64,000 nt of DNA from CAYYKD01 sp964471825. GTDB lineage: Bacteria; Spirochaetota; GWE2-31-10; CAYYKD01. A program made the translations under genes and the position numbers. The stretch spans positions 42,633 through 106,632 of the forward strand of contig CAYYKD010000010.1 of NCBI GenBank assembly GCA_964471825.1, in the 5' to 3' direction. Numbering within the stretch: the first letter of the stretch is position 1; each line of letters opens with the position of its first letter. The notes below the pieces were generated by a model. It was given only the letters and a program-made list of their open reading frames with translations, did not search any database and was not told the DNA's origin. Below are positions 55,989 through 64,000 of this stretch, in pieces.

Positions 55989-56627
55989 TTATTCAATATC
56001 TATGATTTTATTTCTTATGCCATATATTACGACATCGGAGATTGACCTCGCAGCTATTTTTTTCATCAACTCAGATCTATATATCTCGATAGACTTAGGC
56101 GTGTGATTTAATAAGGAGGCGATCTCCTTACTGCTTTTACCTTCACATATATACTTAACAATCATTCTTTCCTTACTATTCAACCCCTCTTTATCCTCTT
56201 CCATTTCAAGCCTAAGATAACTGTTTAGCATTTTTTCGGTCATATCTTTACAGATATATTTTCGATCGTTTCTCACCTCATTTATTGCCATAAAAAGCTC
56301 ATCAGGGGATGAACTCTTTAATACATATCCATATGCACCATTTTTGATCATCATTCTGGCATACTCAGGATCATTATGCATAGATAAACCAATAACCCGG
56401 ATATCCGGACAACTCTTCTTGATCAATGAGGTTGCTACTATGCCATTAGTGCCGGGCAAATTTATATCCATAAGTACTACATCAGGCTTAAGCTCTTTTG
56501 CCATAGAAATAGCCTTATCACCATCATCAGCTTCCCCGACTACTTGAATATTAGATTGTTCACTTAATATCAACCTGATCCCGTTTCTAACGAGATTGTG
56601 ATCATCTGCAATCAACACTCTAATCAT
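55989..56627 (-). CDS. NarL/LuxR-type response regulator
   Basis: 212 aa from the ATG at 56627, which overlaps the kinase stop (ATGATTAG); GGATG within the kinase tail serves as its site. Receiver domain with DD at 8-9 and phospho-acceptor D54; C-terminal LuxR HTH (LNSKERMIVKYICEGKSSKEI). Paired with the histidine kinase encoded immediately upstream. The target genes are unknown. Confidence 0.93.
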   Translation of the reverse strand: MIRVLIADDHNLVRNGIRLILSEQSNIQVVGEADDGDKAISMAKELKPDVVLMDINLPGTNGIVATSLIKKSCPDIRVIGLSMHNDPEYARMMIKNGAYGYVLKSSSPDELFMAINEVRNDRKYICKDMTEKMLNSYLRLEMEEDKEGLNSKERMIVKYICEGKSSKEIASLLNHTPKSIEIYRSELMKKIAARSISDVVIYGIRNKIIDIE

Positions 56628-58557
56628 TATACTCATCCTTATTAATAATATATGGAATTGATAAGACAACCTCTGTCCCATTACCTGTTTTGGTTTTTAC
56701 AACCATACTACCATCAACCGATCTAATTCTTTCTGATATGTCAAACAATCCGCAATGGTTATATTTATCTTCCGAATATTTAACATAATCAAATCCTATA
56801 CCATCATCAAGAACAGATACAACTATATGATTATCCACATAGTTTACCTCAGTAATAACCCGGCTGCAGTCTGAATGCTTTATCGCATTTGTATATAACT
56901 CTCTAAGATTCACAAATATTACATAACCAATCTCATCATTTGGTTTAAACAATAGATGATAATTTAGAGTAAAAATTATAGTTGAGTCTTTTGAAAAATC
57001 GCCTGTCAATTTATTAATGGCCGCCTCTAAACCCAGATCATATAACATTCTTGGATGCAATTCAAAGAGCATGTTTCTTGAAATCTCTAACGATGACTCA
57101 ACAAACTCTCTGATATCGTTTAATTCCTCAACAACCTCATCCTCATCAATCTTTAAAATATTTTTTTTTAACTTTGTTATTGCAAGTCCAAGCAACTGAA
57201 CAACTGAATCATGCAGATTTTTTGCCAATTTGCTTCGTTCATTTTTTTCAGATTGAATCAGCTTATTGTTTAGTTCTTTGAGCCTCTGTTGATATATCGA
57301 TATCTGATCTATTCTAGACTTCAGTTCATTGTTATTGATGAGCAGCTTCTCTGTCAACAACTCCTCTTTATTAAGGGCATTAATAAAATCAAGTGATATA
57401 ACAATCGTCTGTAAAAAAAGATATATCGACATTGCTGCAGGCAAAGAATAACCATTTCTGTTAAGCCCCATAATATATAAAACATCGTGTATCTGCGAAA
57501 ATACTAATACCACAACCCCCAGGATAAACAAGTAAAACCTGGTGTCCTTAGCTGACTTATCAATAATCACTACAGTTAGCATATAACAAAAAACTAATGG
57601 GAGAATGGCCGTATGATAAATTATCAATCTATGAGACAGATATACAGGTAAAAATATTGTTGCTGCAACAAATCCCAAAGTAATTACATGAAATAAACCT
57701 GATATATACCTGCTTTTATTTACATTGTAGAGTATGCTGATTGTCATTATAAAAAAAAGTGATGTCAGATAATAAGTCTCAAACTCTAACCTCTTTAAGA
57801 TCTCACCATTTATCTCTATAAAACTATAAATCAGCAGTCTATTTCTAATAAATACACTCAGACCGGCAAACAGTGAAGTTAATGCAAATGTAATATAATA
57901 CCTATTTCTGGTGCGGATAAAAAATAAAATAAAATGATACACTGACATAAAAATCATAAATCCGATAAGAAGAGATTCAACAGAAAGATTAATTATGTTT
58001 CTTTTAAATATTTCAGATTCTAATCCAATAGCTACTCTTTCCCAAAGCCCACCGTTACGATGGGAAAAATTAGCGACCTCAATAACAATCTCATATTCAT
58101 CTGATCCTGTAAGTGTAACTACGGTTGATCTGTAGGAAGGTTTATAGTCATCTTTATTTCTTGCAGGTTTGCCGCACTCTGCTGCAAGTTCACCATTTAC
58201 AAACAACCTATAACTTGAAGAAACCCCTTTGATATATAGGGCTATAGATTGAAGTTTGCCCTCCAGTTTAACTATTGTTCGATAAGAACCATACCCAAAT
58301 GATCTATCTTTCCAAACGCCTGGAACATTAATCCGTGCCGGTGCCTCTCTCAAATCATCTGAAGAACAAATAAATCTATCATGATAAAAATCCCACTCTC
58401 CATCAAGGCGAATAATTTTATTCATCTTTAATTCTTCAACATTTATTACCCTTTGACTTAAGTTTGGATAGAGATTAAATGTTAGAGAATAAAACAATAA
58501 AAAAAACATTAATCGAGAAAAAACTAACCGAGAAAAAACTAATCGAAAAATCATCAA
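56620..58557 (-). CDS. 7TM-DISM sensor histidine kinase
   Basis: 645 aa. Signal-like N-terminus, an extracellular jelly-roll/DISM sensory domain (~45-185: LDGEWDFYHDRF, SSSYRLFVNGEL), seven membrane helices (~190-410), a coiled-coil, a HisKA_3 dimerisation domain (KLAKNLHDSVVQLLG) and an ATPase domain (NAIKHSD, DDGIGFD). Such sensors often respond to carbohydrates or small ligands. The N-terminal FSRLVFSRLVFSRLMF-like repeat comes from a 15-bp tandem repeat (58511-58550), so copy changes would alter length but not frame. Confidence 0.9.
   Translation of the reverse strand: MMIFRLVFSRLVFSRLMFFLLFYSLTFNLYPNLSQRVINVEELKMNKIIRLDGEWDFYHDRFICSSDDLREAPARINVPGVWKDRSFGYGSYRTIVKLEGKLQSIALYIKGVSSSYRLFVNGELAAECGKPARNKDDYKPSYRSTVVTLTGSDEYEIVIEVANFSHRNGGLWERVAIGLESEIFKRNIINLSVESLLIGFMIFMSVYHFILFFIRTRNRYYITFALTSLFAGLSVFIRNRLLIYSFIEINGEILKRLEFETYYLTSLFFIMTISILYNVNKSRYISGLFHVITLGFVAATIFLPVYLSHRLIIYHTAILPLVFCYMLTVVIIDKSAKDTRFYLFILGVVVLVFSQIHDVLYIMGLNRNGYSLPAAMSIYLFLQTIVISLDFINALNKEELLTEKLLINNNELKSRIDQISIYQQRLKELNNKLIQSEKNERSKLAKNLHDSVVQLLGLAITKLKKNILKIDEDEVVEELNDIREFVESSLEISRNMLFELHPRMLYDLGLEAAINKLTGDFSKDSTIIFTLNYHLLFKPNDEIGYVIFVNLRELYTNAIKHSDCSRVITEVNYVDNHIVVSVLDDGIGFDYVKYSEDKYNHCGLFDISERIRSVDGSMVVKTKTGNGTEVVLSIPYIINKDEYND
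58511..58550 (-). repeat. 15-bp coding tandem repeat in kinase signal region
   Basis: AATCGAGAAAAAACT, AACCGAGAAAAAACT and a truncated third unit (plus strand). Each unit encodes FSRLV on the minus strand. Confidence 0.8.
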
Positions 58558-58713
58558 TATATAACCCTACAAATTTAAAATAAAGTATTACTTAAAAACG
58601 ATACTATTGAATTAATTTAATTTATTCAAGCAATAAATAAAAAATATCGAGGCTCTTATAGTATAAATCCTTAGTTTTAATAGAACAATCACTATTGATT
58701 TTAAAAGATCTGT

Positions 58714-58728
58714 TTGTTACTATAACAA
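58714..58728. promoter_or_regulatory. Small dyad upstream of surface lipoprotein
   Basis: TTGTTA-CTA-TAACAA inverted repeat in the 208-bp divergent gap. It could be an operator or chance. A 10-bp GAGGCTCTTA, perhaps a MITE remnant, lies at 58649-58658. Confidence 0.3.
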
Positions 58729-58765
58729 GATATTTAAATTTTTTTAATTTTTTGGAGGACCAAAC

Positions 58766-60049
58766 ATGATGAAAAGCAATTTTTTCATTGGATTTTTGTT
58801 GATTATGTTATTGATCGCTTCCGGGTGTGAACCCGGCACAACTAAAAAGCCGCCGCCTACTAATGCAGATGCTGTTGCTGCCGACAAAGCGGCACTGGAT
58901 TACGATGATTTTGTATTTGGTGGAAGTGATACATCAAGCGATGTTACTGAAGATTTTACTGTGCCTACAACAGGTGATAATGGCTCAACGATAATATGGA
59001 CTGCAAGTCCAAGCGGAATAGTAACATTCTCAGATGGAACCGGAACAGTTACACAGCCTGTAAATGACACAGTAATAACAATAACAGCGACTATTACGAA
59101 GGGGACTCCACCGGTAACAGAAACTAAAACTTTTACTATAACTGTGAAAGGAACCGATGGCCCTTTAAGTGATGAGGATGCTGTTGCTACCGACAAAGCG
59201 GCACTTGATTACGATGATTTAGTATTCACATCACCTGACACCTCAAGCGATGTTACTGAAGATTTTACTGTGCCTACAACAGGTGATAATGGCTCAACGA
59301 TAATATGGACTGCAAGTCCAAGCGGAATAGTAACATTCTCAGATGGAACCGGAACAGTTACACAGCCTGTAAATGACACAGAAATAACAATAACAGCGAC
59401 TATTACAAAGGGGACTCCACCTGTAACAGAAACTAAAACCTTTACTATAACTGTGAAAGGAACAAAAACCGATGATGTAGCGGCAGATAAAGCAGCACTG
59501 GATTACGATGATTTTGTATTTGGTGGAAGTGACACATCAAGTGATGTTACTGAAGATTTTACTGTACCTACAACAGGAACCAACGGATCAACGATTGAAT
59601 GGTCTGCAAGTCCAACAGGTATTGTAACATTTACAGACGGCAATGCAGCAGTAACACAGCCTGTAGAAGATACAGAGATAACCTTGACTGCAACAATAAC
59701 AAAGGGAACTGATCCGGTTGTTACAGAGACTAAGACTTTTACTATAACTGTGAAAGGAACAGGTCCTTCTAACACTATAGAGGCAACAATCAACTTTGGT
59801 GATCAAACAATAACTTTTACACCGGAAGATAAAACCGTTACAAAAGGGGGTGCTTTAACAGTAAGTATTACTGCTATAGATGGTGCAACTTACCAGTGGT
59901 ATATAGATGGTGATATTCAAATAGGCAAAACGACAAACAGTATCACGATTGACACAAATATAACTCCAAAGCAATACGAGTTGATGCTTATTGTAGAAAA
60001 AGACGGTGTGAATTCATCAGGAAGATGTTACTTTATAATAACGAACTAA
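58766..60049 (+). CDS. Surface lipoprotein with three atrophied-Ig repeats
   Basis: 427 aa. Lipobox LLIASGC, then a Pro-rich linker, then three repeats of ~100 residues beginning near DAVAADKAALDYDDF and ending TFTITVKGT, resembling the 'atrophied bacterial Ig' (aBig) type. A C-terminal Ig/PKD-like domain follows. Units 1 and 2 share a ~138-bp nearly identical DNA block (58934 and 59243, offset 309 bp); unit 3 (offset 294) is more divergent. GGAGG precedes the ATG. Probably an adhesin-like surface protein; paralogous to the gene at 63204. Confidence 0.85.
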   Translation: MMKSNFFIGFLLIMLLIASGCEPGTTKKPPPTNADAVAADKAALDYDDFVFGGSDTSSDVTEDFTVPTTGDNGSTIIWTASPSGIVTFSDGTGTVTQPVNDTVITITATITKGTPPVTETKTFTITVKGTDGPLSDEDAVATDKAALDYDDLVFTSPDTSSDVTEDFTVPTTGDNGSTIIWTASPSGIVTFSDGTGTVTQPVNDTEITITATITKGTPPVTETKTFTITVKGTKTDDVAADKAALDYDDFVFGGSDTSSDVTEDFTVPTTGTNGSTIEWSASPTGIVTFTDGNAAVTQPVEDTEITLTATITKGTDPVVTETKTFTITVKGTGPSNTIEATINFGDQTITFTPEDKTVTKGGALTVSITAIDGATYQWYIDGDIQIGKTTNSITIDTNITPKQYELMLIVEKDGVNSSGRCYFIITN

Positions 60050-60061
60050 TAGGAGGTTCAA

Positions 60062-63016
60062 ATGAAATTTAAACAATTATTTTATTCTATTATGATGATA
60101 GCTGTTTTTTTCAGTTGTCAGCAAGCACTAAATAATTTTGATGGCACTAAAGAAGCTACAGAGAAACTTGTTAAGATAAATATTGGAGCAAAGTATGAGG
60201 GTAACGATCTTGCTTCATCAACAAGAACTATTGTTCCTGTTCCGACTGTCTCAAGGTATTGGCTATACGGAAAAACGGATGGGGACACCGAATTTCAAGT
60301 TTTAAAGTATTTTGACTCCCTGACGGGTGCAAATGTTAATATAGAGACCGGAACATGGGATTTAAAATTAGTGGCAACATACGCAACAAAAGATATCCTT
60401 GAAGGGACATTAACAGATGTTGTTATATCAACCTCAGGCACAAATTTATCATTTGACCTTAAACCGCTTGAAACAGGTAAGGGAAGTATTAATATCAGAC
60501 TTTTTCTACCGGCAAATCACCCGGTTTATAGTGATCAGATAACATTTGGAGGATCTCCGGCGGTTCTTCATACTGAATATTCAAGGGTTACAGATTCAAG
60601 TAACAAATTAACAGGTTATACTTTTACTAAGTCAGATGTTGATAGAGGGGATTATCTACTTATATTCAAGCTTAAAGATGTTAATGAAAAGGTAGTTGTA
60701 GTTGTATCTGAAATGGTTATGGTACGCCCTAACTTAACAACTGCAAAAGATATCACTTTAGTACTAACTGATTTTAATGCTGCTCCTGCAAAGCCTGAAA
60801 GTATTACATATAGCCTTGTTGAAAGTACAGAAGCAACAGGTAAGATAAAAATTGATTGGACAGATAGCTCAAATAATGAAACCGGCTTTGTTATAGGTGG
60901 TGATGATTTACTAGGTACGAATTATATAAAAAATGACATACCGCCTGCAACGACAACTTATACATGGGAAGGATTGCTTAGAGGCAAAACTTATAGATTT
61001 GGTATACAGGCGAAAAATGATTTTGGGCAGTCTGCTTCTTGCGCACCTTTTGGTAGTCTTACGGTTCGTGTACCTTATATAGTTTATTTTGATTCTCAAG
61101 GGGGAAGTGCTGTTGATCCGGTTTTTGATGATTGGCAAACTCATAAAATAACTGAACCTACTGCACCGACAAAATCCGGTTATGAATTTGCTGGGTGGTA
61201 TAAGGAAGAGACTTGTACTAAAGAATGGGTTTTTAACGATGATGCTGTTTCAGCAAATACTACTCTTTATGCTAAGTGGACAGCCACATATAGTATAAAT
61301 TATATCCTTGACGGCGGTGTTAACAGCGGATTAAACCCCGATGATTTCACTATTGAGTCTGCAAGAATAGTGTTTTACGAACCTACAAAAGCTGATAAGG
61401 TGTTTGGTGGCTGGTTTACCGACGCTACATTTACAAATTCCATTACTGATATCCCTGCCGGTTCAACAGGTAATAAAACTGTTTATGCTAAATGGCGTAA
61501 TCCGATTGAACCTGATCAGGAAAATCAACCGGGCGGAGAAGTTCAGGTTCCTGCAGTACCTGATGCAAGAGCTTACTGGCTGGCTCCTTCAGGAATGGGT
61601 AATGTTGGGGATATCGGTGGTTTTGTCGAAGGGGCAACTATGACGACTGCCGATGAAACCGGACTTACTTCAATTGCTGCACCGGTTACTCCCGGAACAT
61701 ATTATCTCTACTTCGTAATTCGCGACACCAAAGAGATTTTGTCAATAAGTGCTGATTATCTTACAGTTTTGGGAGATAATGTCCCATTCTTCTATAAAGG
61801 GGAGATTTACGCAGGATTTCTTGATACTGTTTCGGGAACCGTTAGAAAAGTAACTGTTCAAAAAACAGATCTTATAACCGGCTGGCAGAATGTGGGAGAT
61901 CCGCAGTTCTCTAATTCGGTTGATATATCAGGGGCAAATTTAAGCGGTTATACTAATGAACCGAGAGTTGCAATAAATAAACTCACCGGAGATATATGGG
62001 TTGTTGCGAATGAAGCACAAACTAGTATTCACCAACTCTGGGTTGATATTTGGAAATACACTACTGCTGATGGATGGGTAAAAAAACAGGATATTAACCT
62101 TAATTCACACACAAGTCATCAGGCGATGGTTATGAAAAATGACGGTTCTGCAATGTACCTCTCTTTAAGTACCTGGGTTTCAAGTAGTGGTGCATGGCCG
62201 GAATATTTCCAAAAAAGAACAGGAGCTGATTTTGGCACAGTAGAAACTGTTAGCAATTATGCACCGAGCGTAGTTAAAATGGGTGGTGACTATTTGTATA
62301 TGGTATCACAGACAAGTGATTTTAACGCTGATGATCAAGCGACTCACACTTCAAAACTAAGTACTCATACCGGAATCAATGTAAAGAAATATGATACAAC
62401 ACTAGCGTTTAACTCAACAAATATGACTACTTTAGGAACTGACAAATTTAATGTGGCAGGTACAACGAAGTACTATGCCTTCAAACCTGAAATGTATGTA
62501 GAGGGAGATGGCACACCTTACATAGTATTTGTGGAGCCGGCTACTTACGAACACTCTAGACATAAAGGCAACGGAACATGGCAACAGAACGGTTGGAATG
62601 ATAAATTTACAGATCCAAAACTTACTGTTATGAAGTATAACGGTACAGATTGGGAACTTGTAGGAAGTAATCTATTTAGTCCGGTTGTATATAAAACCAC
62701 GACCAATGCCTATGTTGCAGGTACAACAGACTTAAGAACCGGTTACAATGCTCCGGGAGATGAAGACTTTACTACAACAGATTCTGTATTTACTCCGGGA
62801 ATATGTGTCGGTGGTGGTAAAGTTTGGGTTGTATCTACAGATTCATCTGACAAGGCATTTATTAGTGCCTATGATGGATCAAACTGGTCAACAGTAAAAA
62901 CAGATTTTGCTACAGGTGTTAGAAACCCTAAACTTGTTTATGACAATGGCAAACTCTACATATTATATGCAAAACTTGACGGTTCAGGTAACGAAACTTA
63001 CACCTACATCCCGTAA
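60062..63016 (+). CDS. Large lipoprotein: FN3, InlB-type repeats, propeller-like C-terminus
   Basis: 984 aa. Lipobox AVFFSC. An FN3 domain (~235-335: KIKIDWTDSSNNETGF ... YRFGIQAKNDFG) is followed by two Listeria/Bacteroides-type beta-grasp repeats (FAGWYKEETC...LYAKW; FGGWFTDATF...VYAKW). The last ~450 residues are repetitive beta strands of W/Y-rich type, perhaps a propeller. Starts 12 bp after the aBig lipoprotein, GGAGG site, so the two form an operon. Probably surface-exposed and binding; the ligand is unknown. Confidence 0.83.
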   Translation: MKFKQLFYSIMMIAVFFSCQQALNNFDGTKEATEKLVKINIGAKYEGNDLASSTRTIVPVPTVSRYWLYGKTDGDTEFQVLKYFDSLTGANVNIETGTWDLKLVATYATKDILEGTLTDVVISTSGTNLSFDLKPLETGKGSINIRLFLPANHPVYSDQITFGGSPAVLHTEYSRVTDSSNKLTGYTFTKSDVDRGDYLLIFKLKDVNEKVVVVVSEMVMVRPNLTTAKDITLVLTDFNAAPAKPESITYSLVESTEATGKIKIDWTDSSNNETGFVIGGDDLLGTNYIKNDIPPATTTYTWEGLLRGKTYRFGIQAKNDFGQSASCAPFGSLTVRVPYIVYFDSQGGSAVDPVFDDWQTHKITEPTAPTKSGYEFAGWYKEETCTKEWVFNDDAVSANTTLYAKWTATYSINYILDGGVNSGLNPDDFTIESARIVFYEPTKADKVFGGWFTDATFTNSITDIPAGSTGNKTVYAKWRNPIEPDQENQPGGEVQVPAVPDARAYWLAPSGMGNVGDIGGFVEGATMTTADETGLTSIAAPVTPGTYYLYFVIRDTKEILSISADYLTVLGDNVPFFYKGEIYAGFLDTVSGTVRKVTVQKTDLITGWQNVGDPQFSNSVDISGANLSGYTNEPRVAINKLTGDIWVVANEAQTSIHQLWVDIWKYTTADGWVKKQDINLNSHTSHQAMVMKNDGSAMYLSLSTWVSSSGAWPEYFQKRTGADFGTVETVSNYAPSVVKMGGDYLYMVSQTSDFNADDQATHTSKLSTHTGINVKKYDTTLAFNSTNMTTLGTDKFNVAGTTKYYAFKPEMYVEGDGTPYIVFVEPATYEHSRHKGNGTWQQNGWNDKFTDPKLTVMKYNGTDWELVGSNLFSPVVYKTTTNAYVAGTTDLRTGYNAPGDEDFTTTDSVFTPGICVGGGKVWVVSTDSSDKAFISAYDGSNWSTVKTDFATGVRNPKLVYDNGKLYILYAKLDGSGNETYTYIP

Positions 63017-63028
63017 CCACGATTTTTT

Positions 63029-63070
63029 AAAAAAAGCACTCTAATTCATTCTTGATTAGAGTGCTTTTTT
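63029..63070 (+). terminator. Rho-independent terminator
   Basis: The stem AAAAAAGCACTCTAAT / ATTAGAGTGCTTTTTT with a 9-nt loop and T tract, 12 bp after the lipoprotein stop. Confidence 0.93.
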
Positions 63071-63138
63071 ATTTAAACATCTCAACAACTTATATAACCT
63101 CTAGAAAACTCACAACAACAAATTCTTTGTAAATTTTC

Positions 63139-63165
63139 TTGACATAGAAACAATATAACTATAAT
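63139..63165 (+). promoter_or_regulatory. Putative promoter of tandem-repeat lipoprotein
   Basis: TTGACA (63139-63144) and TATAAT (63160-63165), spacing only 15 bp. AAGGAG lies ahead of the ATG at 63204. Confidence 0.5.
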
Positions 63166-63203
63166 TTCATACTATTCTTAACACTAAAATAAGGAGTTTT
63201 TTT

Positions 63204-64000
63204 ATGATTCAAAAAAAAGTAGCAACAACACTTTTTACTATTGGAGTAACTCTTCTGATCACATTAGTAAATTGTGAACCGGGAAAAGTTAACAAACCTG
63301 ATCCAGTACCAAGTCAAGCAGATATTGATGCAGTACAAACAGACACTGAACAACTCTCAATTGATGATTTCGAATTAAGTTCTCCTGACACAACTACAGA
63401 TGAGATTACACAAAACTTCTCTGTGCCGATAACAGGAAGTAACGGTACTACAATAAGCTGGAGTGCAACTCCATCAGGCATTTTGTCTTTTGCTACCGAT
63501 GGAACTGTTACTGTAACAAGACCTACTGATTCAGACATAACAGTTACTATTACAGCAACTATTATCAAAGGGACACCGCCGGCTTTTGAAACTAAAACTT
63601 TTACTATAACAGTGAAAGGAACTGATCCAGTACCAAGTCAAGCAGATATTGATGCAGTACAAACAGACACTGAACAACTCTCAATTGATGATTTCGAATT
63701 AAGTTCTCCTGACACAACTACAGATGAGATTACACAAAACTTCTCTGTGCCGATAACAGGAAGTAACGGTACTACAATAAGCTGGAGTGCAACTCCATCA
63801 GGCATTTTGTCTTTTGCTACCGATGGAACTGTTACTGTAACAAGACCTACTGATTCAGACATAACAGTTACTATTACAGCAACTATTATCAAAGGGACAC
63901 CGCCGGCTTTTGAAACTAAAACTTTTACTATAACAGTGAAAGGAACTGATCCAGTACCAAGTCAAGCAGATATTGATGCAGTACAAACAGACACTGAACA
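63204..64000 (+). CDS. Surface lipoprotein of perfect aBig repeats (3' partial)
   Basis: Open to the right edge. Signal peptide with lipobox TLVNC, then aBig-type repeats of 108 residues beginning DPVPSQADIDAVQTD and ending TFTITVKGT. The first two repeats appear identical at DNA level and a third has begun. Related to the lipoprotein at 58766, with the same framework (VPITGSNGTTISWSATPSGI). The total length and any C-terminal domain are unknown. Confidence 0.88.
   Translation, partial: MIQKKVATTLFTIGVTLLITLVNCEPGKVNKPDPVPSQADIDAVQTDTEQLSIDDFELSSPDTTTDEITQNFSVPITGSNGTTISWSATPSGILSFATDGTVTVTRPTDSDITVTITATIIKGTPPAFETKTFTITVKGTDPVPSQADIDAVQTDTEQLSIDDFELSSPDTTTDEITQNFSVPITGSNGTTISWSATPSGILSFATDGTVTVTRPTDSDITVTITATIIKGTPPAFETKTFTITVKGTDPVPSQADIDAVQTDTE
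63299..64000 (+). repeat. 324-bp perfect tandem repeat, at least 2.2 units
   Basis: Units start at 63299, 63623 and 63947 (the last truncated by the window). No difference was seen between the first two on reading. 324 is a multiple of three, so the number of copies can change without frameshift. Confidence 0.93.

Noticed and set aside
58900..59793. Minus-strand ORFs of ~97 aa within the aBig lipoprotein
   Set aside because: They mirror the repeat on the opposite strand of a clear lipoprotein gene; similar shadows occur at 63314 and 63638.
1..64000. CRISPR array, prophage or ICE
   Set aside because: No regular spacer-repeat pattern, integrase, capsid or conjugation gene was seen; the only repeats are MITEs, short tandem repeats and domain repeats.

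Overview
The window is a 64-kb, AT-rich stretch of an anaerobic bacterial chromosome with about 55 genes. I saw no rRNA, tRNA, CRISPR array or transposase gene. The organism is probably a spirochaete or a close relative. The pointers are many lipoproteins with relaxed lipoboxes, a 7TM-DISM histidine kinase, an rSAM/lipoprotein pair, OmpA and FecR-like/beta-barrel envelope proteins, and an electron-bifurcating-type [FeFe] hydrogenase operon. This is an inference, because no phylogenetic marker was compared. The sequence carries one 10-N scaffold gap (25593-25602) inside a kinase gene.

Layout. 1-15.4 kb: the 3' part of a cation/proton antiporter fused to a PTS EIIA domain, a ComFB-like protein, metG broken by a 44-bp duplication, proteins of unknown function, a voltage-sensor-domain protein without a visible pore, a degenerate-GGDEF membrane protein, proC, and two envelope beta-barrel proteins. 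15.5-22.6 kb: a response regulator with two-subunit class I fumarase on the minus strand, diverging from an hndABCD-type [FeFe] hydrogenase operon that ends in a strong terminator. 22.7-30.3 kb: archaeal-type aspS, a metallophosphoesterase, a Ser/Thr kinase, an FHA protein, a transglutaminase/TPR-like protein and a SpoIIE-type PP2C phosphatase, a compact phospho-signalling operon. 30.4-46.7 kb: a lipoprotein, then mostly minus-strand housekeeping genes: a shortened MscS, an acyltransferase, a cyclase, a DUF2064 protein, ompA, aat-clpA-clpS, dapA-dapB, a pentapeptide lipoprotein, gyrB and glyA; rnhB and an Rrf2 regulator lie on the plus strand.

46.9-53.9 kb is an accessory region. It holds two radical SAM/SPASM genes, each directly downstream of a small putative lipoprotein. 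The second pair matches the family known as the rSAM/lipoprotein system, but its lipoprotein carries a frameshift. Between them lie a beta-lactamase-fold lipoprotein, an envelope protein and a decayed cyanophycinase-like gene. 54-58.6 kb holds a nitronate-monooxygenase-like gene, a PlsC-like gene and a two-component system. 58.7-64 kb is an array of surface lipoproteins built from atrophied-Ig, FN3 and InlB-type repeats. It ends in a gene with perfect 324-bp tandem repeats that runs off the window.

A non-coding theme runs through the window: a MITE-like element of about 182 bp with perfect 17-bp terminal inverted repeats and apparent 4-bp target duplications. It is present as two full copies and at least two solo ends, mostly at gene 3' ends, and twice its terminal G completes a TAG stop codon. 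Short 12-14-bp tandem repeats also occur in several intergenic gaps.
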